This document shows positions 1-7,422 of a stretch of 13,661 bases of DNA, piece after piece. The stretch is from Desulfurococcales archaeon. Its GTDB lineage: Archaea > Thermoproteota > Thermoprotei_A > Sulfolobales > Ignisphaeraceae. Made by a program: the position numbers and the translations under genes. Under the pieces are notes generated by a model. The model saw only the letters and a list, made by a program, of their open reading frames with translations. It did not search any database and was not told where the DNA came from. Numbering within the stretch: the first letter of the stretch is position 1; every line of letters starts with the position of its first letter. The stretch lies in NCBI GenBank assembly GCA_027066265.1, contig JAMOOB010000120.1, positions 1-13,661 on the forward strand, in the 5' to 3' direction.

Positions 1-927
1 TTCGTTGGAGTACCGATAGCCTTCGGATACTTCGTCTACGTATTCGTATCGAACGCCATCGGCGATACGAGAACGCCTACGAAGCTCAGCATAGCGTCCA
101 CGATACTGAACGCGGTGCTGGATCCCATGCTGATCTTCGGTATACCCCCGTTTCCTCGACTAGGAGTTGTTGGTGCAGCCATAGCCACGATAATGTCGCG
201 TGGATTGGTATCGTTTGTAGGGATGTATCTCCTCATCACGGGTTACCGCGGATTTAGGATTAGGCTACGGTGGAGAATAGAAGCCGAAGTTCTTCAGAAG
301 ATACTATCCGTAGGGCTTCCCATAAGCTTCCAGAGCTTCGTGAACTCGATAGCGTTCGTAGTCATGATGAGGATCGTGTCGCAGTTCGGAACCAGCGCTC
401 TTGCAGCTTACGGCGTAGCTGATCGAGTGATAGAGATCTGCGGAGCTGTTGTAAGAGCGCTTAGCCAAAGCATTGCGGTGATAGTAGGTCAATGCATCGG
501 TGCAGAGCTCTTCGATAGAGCTAAGAGGGTAGCTATCGATGGTAGTCTCGTCGTGTTCCTAATACTATTGATGGTATCGATATCGATCTCGCTCGCTAGC
601 CCCGAGATAGTCGTGATCTTCGTCAACGATCCGAGCGTTGTCCGCATCGGAACGGATTTGATGTCGGTGTTCACGCTCTCGATACCGTTCTTCGCTCTAC
701 ACTTCATCTCGATGGGTATCGGTAGAGGATCCGGCTCAACACGGATACCGGCACTCATATCGATTGTGAGGCTCTGGGGGCTCCGGGTTCCTCTATCAAT
801 CCTTTTACCGATGGTTGGTCTAGGAGTTCGAGGTGTATGGATCGCAATGACGCTCAGCAACATCGTTGCAGGTCTAGCTTCGTGGTTCTGGATCATTAGC
901 GGTAGATGGCTTAAGAAGATCGTTTAG
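1..927 (+). CDS. MATE-family multidrug/sodium antiporter, C-terminal two thirds (5' cut by window edge)
   Basis: The reading frame is open from base 1 and gives 308 residues of a strongly hydrophobic protein, so the true start lies before the window. MATE proteins are usually about 450 residues in two six-helix lobes, so roughly 140-150 residues are missing. Visible residues 21-27 read GDTRTPT and 40-47 read LDPMLIFG, the characteristic loop and helix of the N-terminal lobe. A second-lobe counterpart, GRGSGSTRIP, lies near residues 241-250, as expected from the internal repeat. Proteins of this family export cationic drugs or metabolites across the cytoplasmic membrane in exchange for H+ or Na+; the substrate cannot be read here. 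The gene ends 54 bases before purA, which has its own TATA-like box, so co-transcription is not implied. A possible internal GTG at 115 is not a start, because the conserved region begins upstream of it. Confidence 0.88.
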   Translation, partial: FVGVPIAFGYFVYVFVSNAIGDTRTPTKLSIASTILNAVLDPMLIFGIPPFPRLGVVGAAIATIMSRGLVSFVGMYLLITGYRGFRIRLRWRIEAEVLQKILSVGLPISFQSFVNSIAFVVMMRIVSQFGTSALAAYGVADRVIEICGAVVRALSQSIAVIVGQCIGAELFDRAKRVAIDGSLVVFLILLMVSISISLASPEIVVIFVNDPSVVRIGTDLMSVFTLSIPFFALHFISMGIGRGSGSTRIPALISIVRLWGLRVPLSILLPMVGLGVRGVWIAMTLSNIVAGLASWFWIISGRWLKKIV

Positions 928-935
928 AGCCGCAT

Positions 936-957
936 TACCGGATAAAAATCTCCGGTA
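936..957 (+). promoter_or_regulatory. Putative purA promoter: TATA-like box inside a 6-bp inverted repeat
   Basis: An A-rich box, ATAAAAAT at 942-949, sits about 36 bases before the purA GTG. This predicts transcription from about 970-973 and a leader of about 10 bases. The box is flanked by exact inverted repeats, TACCGG (936-941) and CCGGTA (952-957). A protein binding this dyad would cover the TATA element. The box is inferred from position and composition only. Confidence 0.45.
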
Positions 958-981
958 CAAAGCGAGATCCGAGGAAGGTTT

Positions 982-1998
982 GTGCCGCTAACGATAGTGG
1001 TCGGAGGATTCTTCGGAGACGAAGGTAAGGGTAAGGTAGTTGCGTACCTCGCGCTACGAGACAACCCATCCATAGCGATTCGTTGTGGATCCGTGAATGC
1101 AGGTCACACTGTTTCGTACCGTGGTAAGACCTACAAGCTTCGTCTCGTATCCACGGCTTTCGTAAACCCGAACACGAAGATAATGCTGCCCGCTGGATCG
1201 TTGATAAGGATAGACGTGCTGATGAAGGAGATCAACGAGACTTCTACCCATGGACGCGTATTCGTAGACCCCAATGCGGGGGTTATAGAGCCTCGACACA
1301 TCGAGATCGAGCGAAGCGATGAGTATCTACGCAGCGTTATAGGATCGACGCTTCAGGGAGTCGGTGCAGCTATGGTGGATCGAGTACTTAGAAAGCTTAG
1401 GACAGCCAAGGAATTCGACGAGTTGAAACCCATGCTGAGGGACGTTGCTTGGGAAGTGAACGAAGCTCTTGACAGGGGCGACAACGTTCTCGTAGAAGGT
1501 GTTCAGGGAACGTTCCTAAGCCTCTACCACGGTACGTACCCGTACGTAACTAGCCGAGATACCACGGCAAGCGCGTTCGCGTCGGAGGTAGGTGTAGGCC
1601 CCAAGCGTGTAGATCACGTAGTCGTCGTGTTCAAAGCCTATGTAACGCGCGTTGGAGGAGGTCCTCTCCCAAACGAGATACCGTTCGAAGAAGCGCGTAG
1701 ACGTGGTTGGATCGAGTACGGCACGGTCACGGGTAGGCCTAGGAGAGTAGCTCCGTTCAACATAGATCTAGCCAAGCGAGCCGTTATGCTGAACTCAGCT
1801 ACCCAGATCGCGATAACGAAGCTCGACGCTCTCTATCCAGAGGCTAGAAACGTACGTAGATGGGAAGAGCTTCCCGTGGAGGCACGTAGATGGATAGAGA
1901 GCATCGAGAACGAGCTTCGCGTACCCGTAACGTTGATCAGCACCGGTGAAGATGTGGATGCTATGGTGGATCGAAGGAAGGAGCTAGGCATAGAGTGA
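982..1998 (+). CDS. purA: Adenylosuccinate synthetase (IMP--aspartate ligase), short archaeal form
   Basis: This cytoplasmic enzyme joins IMP and aspartate using GTP to give adenylosuccinate, the first step from IMP to AMP. The 338-residue product shows the family's GDEGKGK loop at residues 12-18, with the catalytic Asp at 13. It also has NAGHTV with the catalytic His at 42, VEGVQGT at 171-177, the aspartate/IMP loop TGRPRR at 250-255, and the guanine-recognising TKLD at 279-282. Bacterial enzymes are about 430 residues; the shorter length is normal for many archaea. The GTG start at 982 is supported by GAGGAAGG at 971-978 and by the glycine-rich loop beginning at the usual distance from the N terminus. 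The gene precedes a FAD protein by 11 bases, probably as an operon. An ABC importer of nucleoside type lies further downstream, which fits purine salvage. Confidence 0.96.
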   Translation: MPLTIVVGGFFGDEGKGKVVAYLALRDNPSIAIRCGSVNAGHTVSYRGKTYKLRLVSTAFVNPNTKIMLPAGSLIRIDVLMKEINETSTHGRVFVDPNAGVIEPRHIEIERSDEYLRSVIGSTLQGVGAAMVDRVLRKLRTAKEFDELKPMLRDVAWEVNEALDRGDNVLVEGVQGTFLSLYHGTYPYVTSRDTTASAFASEVGVGPKRVDHVVVVFKAYVTRVGGGPLPNEIPFEEARRRGWIEYGTVTGRPRRVAPFNIDLAKRAVMLNSATQIAITKLDALYPEARNVRRWEELPVEARRWIESIENELRVPVTLISTGEDVDAMVDRRKELGIE

Positions 1999-2009
1999 GG
2001 GTGTAGTCC

Positions 2010-3419
2010 ATGGAATTCGATGTAGCTATCGTAGGTGGTGGTCCAGCTGGGCTATTCGCTGCTTACGAACTTGCTCTGCGCTCCGATGGGAAGCTTAGGG
2101 TAGCACTCTTCGAGCAGGGATACATGCCTTCGCAGCGAAGGTGTAGAAGACTGGTAACGGGTGTATGCACGGGTTGCCCGATATGCCACGTACTTCACGG
2201 TATTGGTGGTGCGGGAGCGTTTAGCAGTGGCATAATAAACCTTAGGCCCGATATAGGTGGAGATCTCGATAAGCTCGTAGGGAGCTGGGAGGAAGCGCAG
2301 AAACTCATAGAGTACGTAGACAGCGTCTTCGTAAAGTTTGGTGCTCCAAACATCGTCTACCGCATTCCCGAAGATAAAGCGAGCGAACTCGAGAGGTTAG
2401 CTGCTCGTGCAGGTGCTAAATTCATACCAACGCCTCAGCGTGTGATGGGTAGCGAGAATACTCCTCGAGTTATCGAAGCCATGGCTAGGTGGCTCGAAGA
2501 ACACGGCGTGAAGATCTTCATCGCGACCAAGGTTCTCGAAGTACGTAAAGAGAATTCGAGGATCGTTCTGAAAACTACGCAGGGATTCTACAGCTCGAGA
2601 TACGTAGTGCTAGCCCCTGGACGTAGTGGTGCGGACTGGTTCTATACGCAAGCATTGAAGCTGGGTATAGATGTCGAGCCCGGTCCTCTAGATATAGGGG
2701 TTCGAGTCGAGGTACCGGCATACATAACGGAGCCGATAACGAACATCGTAAGGGATCCGAAGATAATCATGTATACGAAGGTCTACGACGATAAGGTTCG
2801 TACGTTCTGCTGCAATCCTCACGGATTCGTTGTCGAGGAGAGGTACAGCGATGGTACGGTGGGCGTGAATGGAGAATCGTACGTCGGTAAGAAGTCTAGG
2901 AACACTAACTTCGCGATACTGGTCACGGTAAGGCTCACCGATCCATTCGAGGACACGATAACGTACGGCAAGAGCATAGCTAGGCTAGCTACGAGACTAG
3001 GAGGTGGGAGACCCATCGTTCAACGTTTCGGAGATCTGGAGGCTGGTAGGAGAAGTACGTGGTCTAGAATTGAGAGAAGCACCGTCGAACCTACGCTGAA
3101 GGACGTTACGCCCGGAGATATAGGAATGGCGTACCCCTACCGCGTTGTAGCGAACATAGTCGAAGCGATAAGGAGACTCGACGTGATGATGCCTGGCATA
3201 GCTTCTCACTACACGTTGCTCTACGTTCCCGAGATCAAGTACTACAGCGTGAAAGCTCGTGTAAACCGTTTCATGGAGACGAACGTAGAGAACGTATTCG
3301 TGGCAGGAGATGGTGCCGGGCTATCCAGAGGAATAAACGTAGCTGCAGCTACGGGAGTCCTCGCAGCGCGCGGAATTCTACTCAAGGAAGGTCTTCTGGA
3401 CTTCACACAGCCGATGTAA
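2010..3419 (+). CDS. FAD-dependent oxidoreductase of the COG2509 type
   Basis: The 469-residue protein begins with an FAD-binding Rossmann motif, GGGPAG, at residues 9-14. A cysteine group follows at 45, 53, 56 and 59, directly before GIGGAGAFSSG (64-74). This Cys-rich stretch followed by G-GGAGAFS is a hallmark of the uncharacterised COG2509 FAD-dependent dehydrogenases. A second paired cysteine, FCCNPHGF, lies mid-protein, and the C-terminal flavin-contacting segment NVFVAGDGAGLSRGIN closes the fold. No reaction is established for the family; the cysteines could be redox active or ligate Fe-S. The ATG at 2010 follows the purA stop by 11 bases, with a GAGGGTG-like ribosome binding site in between, so the two are probably co-transcribed. 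The protein is full length with no visible membrane segment. The family call is firm; the role is unknown. Confidence 0.85.
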   Translation: MEFDVAIVGGGPAGLFAAYELALRSDGKLRVALFEQGYMPSQRRCRRLVTGVCTGCPICHVLHGIGGAGAFSSGIINLRPDIGGDLDKLVGSWEEAQKLIEYVDSVFVKFGAPNIVYRIPEDKASELERLAARAGAKFIPTPQRVMGSENTPRVIEAMARWLEEHGVKIFIATKVLEVRKENSRIVLKTTQGFYSSRYVVLAPGRSGADWFYTQALKLGIDVEPGPLDIGVRVEVPAYITEPITNIVRDPKIIMYTKVYDDKVRTFCCNPHGFVVEERYSDGTVGVNGESYVGKKSRNTNFAILVTVRLTDPFEDTITYGKSIARLATRLGGGRPIVQRFGDLEAGRRSTWSRIERSTVEPTLKDVTPGDIGMAYPYRVVANIVEAIRRLDVMMPGIASHYTLLYVPEIKYYSVKARVNRFMETNVENVFVAGDGAGLSRGINVAAATGVLAARGILLKEGLLDFTQPM

Positions 3420-3447
3420 CGCGGCTACGCATCTAGCTGAGCAGAAG

Positions 3448-3454
3448 TTTTTAA
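3448..3454 (+). promoter_or_regulatory. Putative TATA box for the BMP-type importer operon
   Basis: TTTTTAA lies in the 68-base gap after the FAD gene, about 38 bases before the TTG start of the binding-protein gene. It would place transcription near 3476-3478 and leave a leader of about 10-12 bases containing GGGGAAGG. This indicates a promoter separate from purA. It is inferred from composition and spacing. Confidence 0.5.
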
Positions 3455-3487
3455 CCCCGTACCTCTGCGTTAGCTCGGGGAAGGTCA

Positions 3488-4867
3488 TTGGTCTCGAAGC
3501 TAGGTCTCGTAGCTGTTATCGTGTGTGTTGTAATATGCGTGGCGATAGCTTCGCTTCTGCTAACGCAGGGAAGCGCAGGTACGCAGACGGTGGCAGAGAC
3601 CAGCAAGGAATGGAAGCCTCCGAAGAAGATCAAGGCTGCGTGGATCTACGTAGGTCCCGTAGGCGACTATGGATGGAGCTACATGCATGATCTCGGTAGA
3701 CGCATCGTTCAGAAGCTATTCAGGGACTGGCTCGAGACTACGTACGTGGAGCGCGTAAGTAAGGCTACGGTCAAGGAGGTCATAGACAAACTCGTTAGGC
3801 AAGGATACACGGTTATATTCACGACGAGCTTCGACTTCATGGATCCAACCTACGAGAAAGCTCTTGAGTACCCAGACGTAATGTTCTTCCACTGCTCGGG
3901 ATACAAACGTCTACCCAACATGGGTACCTACTTCGCAGATCTCTACCAGGTATACTACCTCAATGGTTTGATTGCTGGAGCTCTAACCAAGACCGGCAAG
4001 ATCGGGTACGTAGCGGCTCACCTAATCCCCGAGGTGGTGAGGCACATCAATGCGTTCGCTATAGGAGCCAAGGAAGTAGGTGAACAGCTCGGTAAGAACA
4101 TCACGGTCTACGTGATCGAGATAGGTGAATGGTATGCGCCGGAGAAGGCTAGAGAAGCAGCGAAGAAACTTATAGAGATGGGTTGCGACGTCATTGCGTA
4201 CACAGAGGATTCTCCTGCGATCATACAGTTAGCGGAGGAACTCTACAAGACGCAGGGTAAGCTAGTCTACGTATTCAGTCACTACAGCCCTATGTATCAG
4301 TACGGTCCCGACGTTGTTGTTTCGGGTCAGCTCGTTAGATGGGAAGTAATCTACGCCGACATACTTACCAAGATCAAGGCTGGGATCCTACGACCTGGAA
4401 ACCTGCAGAACGTTGATTATTGGTACCTACTCAACACGGGTGCCGTAGACCTAGGATGCTACGTCTACCCCAACGGTAGCGTCATGCACATAAACCCCAA
4501 GTTCGTGCCGATACTCAAGAAGATCTACGTAACTGACAAGCTAACCGGTAGAAAGGTCTCGGTATACGATCTCGTGATGGAGCGCTACGAACTCATGAAG
4601 AACGCACCACTGCTACAAGCACTACAACAGTTCGCTTCTACGCATAGATACGAGAACGTGACGCACGTAGACGTCGAGGTAGGTACGGGTAACCGAGTAA
4701 AGTATCCGGTAGCACCAGTATTCGATCCGTTCACGGGACCATTAGAAGGGTACAAGATAAAGACGGGAGAAAAGGTCGTGATACCATCCGGCGTAAGGCT
4801 GGGTCACGACGATCTGTGGAACATGGATTGGTTCGTATCCTGGGTCAAGCTCCTCGGATCTGCATAA
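3488..4867 (+). CDS. BMP-family substrate-binding protein of a nucleoside-type ABC importer
   Basis: This is the extracytoplasmic binding component of an ABC importer. Residues 5-25 form one hydrophobic segment acting as signal or membrane anchor, followed by a Ser/Thr/Gln-rich linker (26-40). No lipobox is visible, so anchoring is probably by the uncleaved helix or by an archaeal-type processing route. The mature part has the Bmp (PF02608) pattern: GPVGDYGWSYMHDLG at 56-70, an alternating strand/helix body, and the C-terminal segment with FTGP and WNMDWFV that typifies the family. At 459 residues it is longer than the usual 330-380. The TTG at 3488 is chosen because it begins exactly before the hydrophobic segment, lies at the expected distance from the TATA-like box and follows GGGGAAGG. 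The ATPase gene begins 23 bases after the stop. Family members bind purine or other nucleosides; the ligand here is inferred, not shown. Confidence 0.9.
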   Translation: MVSKLGLVAVIVCVVICVAIASLLLTQGSAGTQTVAETSKEWKPPKKIKAAWIYVGPVGDYGWSYMHDLGRRIVQKLFRDWLETTYVERVSKATVKEVIDKLVRQGYTVIFTTSFDFMDPTYEKALEYPDVMFFHCSGYKRLPNMGTYFADLYQVYYLNGLIAGALTKTGKIGYVAAHLIPEVVRHINAFAIGAKEVGEQLGKNITVYVIEIGEWYAPEKAREAAKKLIEMGCDVIAYTEDSPAIIQLAEELYKTQGKLVYVFSHYSPMYQYGPDVVVSGQLVRWEVIYADILTKIKAGILRPGNLQNVDYWYLLNTGAVDLGCYVYPNGSVMHINPKFVPILKKIYVTDKLTGRKVSVYDLVMERYELMKNAPLLQALQQFASTHRYENVTHVDVEVGTGNRVKYPVAPVFDPFTGPLEGYKIKTGEKVVIPSGVRLGHDDLWNMDWFVSWVKLLGSA

Positions 4868-4890
4868 AATAGCTTGTTTCGGGGTTCTCT

Positions 4891-6351
4891 ATGGGCGGAT
4901 CCCTCATCGAATTGATCAATGTATCCAAGAGGTTTCCTGGAGTATTAGCCCTGGACCGTGTATCGATGAGGATAGAGGTAAGCGAAGTGCATGCGTTGCT
5001 TGGAGAGAATGGTGCTGGTAAGTCAACGCTTGGAAAGATCTTGTTTGGTGTTTACGCTCCCGATGAAGGTGTGATCAAGGTTCGGGGTCGCGAAGTAAGG
5101 ATTCCTTCGCCTAGACACGCGATGAAGCTAGGCATTGCAATGGTTAGTCAGAGACCACAGCTAGTAGAAGACCTAACTGTTTGGGAGAACCTCGTTCTAG
5201 GACTAGGCAAAGATCTTAGGAGAGATCTGTATCGTACGATAGACGAGGTGTCTAGAGAGCTAGGGATAGAGCTTGATCTAGACAAACCTGTGTGGAGCTT
5301 GAGCTATACTGAGAAGCAGATGGTATCCCTCGTAAAATCGCTCGCCGTAAACCCGTGTCTGCTGATCATGGACGAGGTTACGACGTATCTTCCGAACAAC
5401 GTGAGGTCTAGACTATACGAATTCGTTAAGAAGTTTGTTGAGAACGGTAGGAGTGTTCTATTCATTACACACAGAATTCGGGAAGCGTTGGAGATTGCTG
5501 ATAGGGTAACGGTGCTTAGGAAGGGTAGAGTCGTAGCGACGTACAACCGTGGTGTGGATATCGATAGCGTTAGGAGAGCCATGTTTGGAGATAGGTATTG
5601 GAATGGATTCGGTACGCACGAGAAGACTGTAGCTCTAGGCAACATGGTGTTGACGGTATCCAGCCTAACGGTGCTGGGAGACCATGGAGAGGAGAAGGTT
5701 AGGGGCGTGAGTTTCGATGTTAGGGAAGGCGAAATCCTTGCAATCACGGGCATCGCAGGAAATGGTCAGAGAGAACTTGCTGAAGCTTTGATAGGTCTTA
5801 GAAGGGTTGCACGGGGTAGGATAACGTTCATGGGTATAGACATCACGAGGTACCCACCATCGAAACGCGTATCGATGGGCATGGGGTTCGTACCGGACGA
5901 CGTTGCTAAGATGAGCGTTTCGCTCGAGATGAATGTGTACGAAAACATGGCGTTGAGGTTAGGTACGACGAGGTTCGATGCGCTTGCTAAGGTATTCGAG
6001 AGCTACGTTCACGAGATACCCGTGTACACGCCTAGCCCAAAGGTTCCGCTGAAGGTGTTGTCGGGAGGAAACCTTCAGAAGATAGCCATAATCAAGGAGT
6101 TAGCCTCGCAATGCAAGCTGCTCATAGCGTGCAACCCTACGAGAATGCTTGACGAAGCTAGTGCACATCGTGTTCGAAACGTACTTCGCAACGTTGCTAA
6201 GCGTGGAGCAGTCATCGTGTTTACCGAGGATGTTGAGGAAGCTCTCGGGCTAGGCACCCGCATTGCAGTGATGAATCGAGGTACTATCTTCGGACCCTAT
6301 CACCGTGAAGAGATCGATGTTGCAAAGATCGAGGAGCTCATGGTGAGCTAA
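4891..6351 (+). CDS. ABC importer ATPase with two nucleotide-binding domains, nucleoside (NupA/YufO) type
   Basis: The 486-residue cytoplasmic protein contains two fused ATPase domains. Domain 1 has Walker A GENGAGKST (38-46), Q-loop Gln 87, an altered signature LSYTE (137-141), Walker B LLIMDE (157-162) and switch His 194. Domain 2 has a lysine-less P-loop, GIAGNGQRE (287-295), a canonical signature LSGGN (390-394), and LLIACNP (410-416) where Walker B acidic residues would be. So only the site built from Walker A/B of domain 1 and LSGGN of domain 2 looks competent for hydrolysis. This asymmetry, with GNGQ in the second P-loop, is typical of nucleoside and ribose-type importers. The gene lies between the binding protein and two permeases. 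The ribosome binding site before ATG 4891 is weak (GGGGTT). Its last codons carry the GGTGA that serves the next gene. Confidence 0.93.
   Translation: MGGSLIELINVSKRFPGVLALDRVSMRIEVSEVHALLGENGAGKSTLGKILFGVYAPDEGVIKVRGREVRIPSPRHAMKLGIAMVSQRPQLVEDLTVWENLVLGLGKDLRRDLYRTIDEVSRELGIELDLDKPVWSLSYTEKQMVSLVKSLAVNPCLLIMDEVTTYLPNNVRSRLYEFVKKFVENGRSVLFITHRIREALEIADRVTVLRKGRVVATYNRGVDIDSVRRAMFGDRYWNGFGTHEKTVALGNMVLTVSSLTVLGDHGEEKVRGVSFDVREGEILAITGIAGNGQRELAEALIGLRRVARGRITFMGIDITRYPPSKRVSMGMGFVPDDVAKMSVSLEMNVYENMALRLGTTRFDALAKVFESYVHEIPVYTPSPKVPLKVLSGGNLQKIAIIKELASQCKLLIACNPTRMLDEASAHRVRNVLRNVAKRGAVIVFTEDVEEALGLGTRIAVMNRGTIFGPYHREEIDVAKIEELMVS
6342..6346 (+). promoter_or_regulatory. Ribosome binding site that fixes the TTG start of the first permease
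   Basis: GGTGA lies inside the last codons of the ATPase gene, 8 bases before TTG 6355. It favours that TTG over the in-frame GTG at 6367, and indicates translational coupling across the 3-base gap between the two genes. Confidence 0.6.
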
Positions 6352-6354
6352 CGC

Positions 6355-7422
6355 TTGCTGAAGATAGTGATCGTTAGACGAGAGCTTGGCTTGAGTAAGA
6401 GGATAGCTCTATCGTTGACCTCCATAGCGCTATGCTTAGCTGTATCGGCTTTGATAATATACGCAATCACGGGATCTACGAACGTTGTTTTCGCTGCGTT
6501 TACGAGCTTCGTAGACCTCAACACTTTGAGGTACCTAGGAACGCTAACCGTGATCGCTCTAGGTCTATGCATAGCTTATCGTGCTAAGCTATGGAATCTA
6601 GGTGCAGATGGACAACTCGTGATAGGTGCGATCCTCGCAACGTGGTTCGCTCTATACACACCGCTATGCAGCTCTAGCATGGGGATAGTACTGGGACTCG
6701 TGGTGGCAGCTCTCGGTGGAATGGCGTGGAGCTTCATTGCGATAGCGTTGAGGATCTGGATAGGCGTAAACGAAGCACTTGCAACACTTCTTCTCAACTA
6801 CGTAGCTTACTACCTAGCGAACCACCTCGTCGAAGGTCCTTGGAGAGGAGTAGCAGTGCATGGCTACCCCGAGACCGATCTGATTCCAAGAGCTTGCTGG
6901 ATACCGTGCGTTAGGGGCTACAGCTTCTCGCCGTACATCGTAGCTATGGCGTTGCTCCTCACGGTACTCATCCACGTGATCGTCAAGCGTACGAGGTTCG
7001 GTCTAGCAGTGAAAGCTCTTGGAACGGGTGAAGCTCTCGTCGAGCTCAGCGGTATATCGGCTAAGAAAGTAGCTCTCCTAGCCTTCCTGATGAGTGGGGC
7101 TCTTGCCGGTTTAGCGGGAGGTATAGAGCTCTTCGAAGTACAGAGGAAGCTCATCCTAGGAACGAAGTTCAGCGCTGGACTAGGGTTCACCGCTATAATA
7201 GTAGCTTGGTTGGCACAGCTAGAACCATTGCTGGTACCCTTAGTGTCCTACTTCGTAGGAGCTCTCCTCCTGATGATGGTAGGGATCCAGATTGCGGGTG
7301 CTGGTGTAGGCGATGCTGTTGCTCAAGTAATCGTGGGCGTGCTCCTAGTCTCGACCCTCGTATCGAATTTCTTCGTGAACTACAGGATGAAGATAGTGAA
7401 GGTAAAGGGTGTGAAACTATGA
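6355..7422 (+). CDS. ABC importer permease, nucleoside type, first subunit
   Basis: This polytopic membrane protein of 355 residues has about eight to ten hydrophobic segments and forms half of the importer channel. Conserved marks of the branched-chain/nucleoside permease superfamily (PF02653) are YRAKLWNLGADGQL at 75-88 and GVNEALATLLLNY at 137-149, both standard in nucleoside-type first permeases. A cytoplasmic coupling loop follows near KALGTGEALVELSG. The TTG start at 6355 is three bases after the ATPase stop and is supported by GGTGA at 6342-6346. The 3' end overlaps the second permease gene in an ATGA arrangement (7419-7422), so the two subunits are almost certainly made together. Substrate is inferred as nucleoside from the binding-protein family. 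Confidence 0.92.
   Translation: MLKIVIVRRELGLSKRIALSLTSIALCLAVSALIIYAITGSTNVVFAAFTSFVDLNTLRYLGTLTVIALGLCIAYRAKLWNLGADGQLVIGAILATWFALYTPLCSSSMGIVLGLVVAALGGMAWSFIAIALRIWIGVNEALATLLLNYVAYYLANHLVEGPWRGVAVHGYPETDLIPRACWIPCVRGYSFSPYIVAMALLLTVLIHVIVKRTRFGLAVKALGTGEALVELSGISAKKVALLAFLMSGALAGLAGGIELFEVQRKLILGTKFSAGLGFTAIIVAWLAQLEPLLVPLVSYFVGALLLMMVGIQIAGAGVGDAVAQVIVGVLLVSTLVSNFFVNYRMKIVKVKGVKL

Noticed and set aside
489..896. Long antisense frame opposite the MATE gene (and similar antisense frames elsewhere, for example 5304-5753, 7193-7693 and 11497-11916)
   Set aside because: They mirror well-conserved genes, have low-complexity Ser/Thr/Arg-rich translations and lack promoter or ribosome binding signals.
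5746..6140. Second ATPase domain as a decayed pseudodomain
   Set aside because: Loss of the P-loop lysine and Walker B acids, together with retained LSGGN, is the normal state in nucleoside and ribose-type double ATPases, and the frame is intact.
7206..7418. Open N-terminal extension of the second permease, rich in Cys and Arg
   Set aside because: It lies wholly over conserved coding sequence of the first permease in another frame, and the ATGA overlap at 7419 gives a start exactly at the conserved family N terminus.
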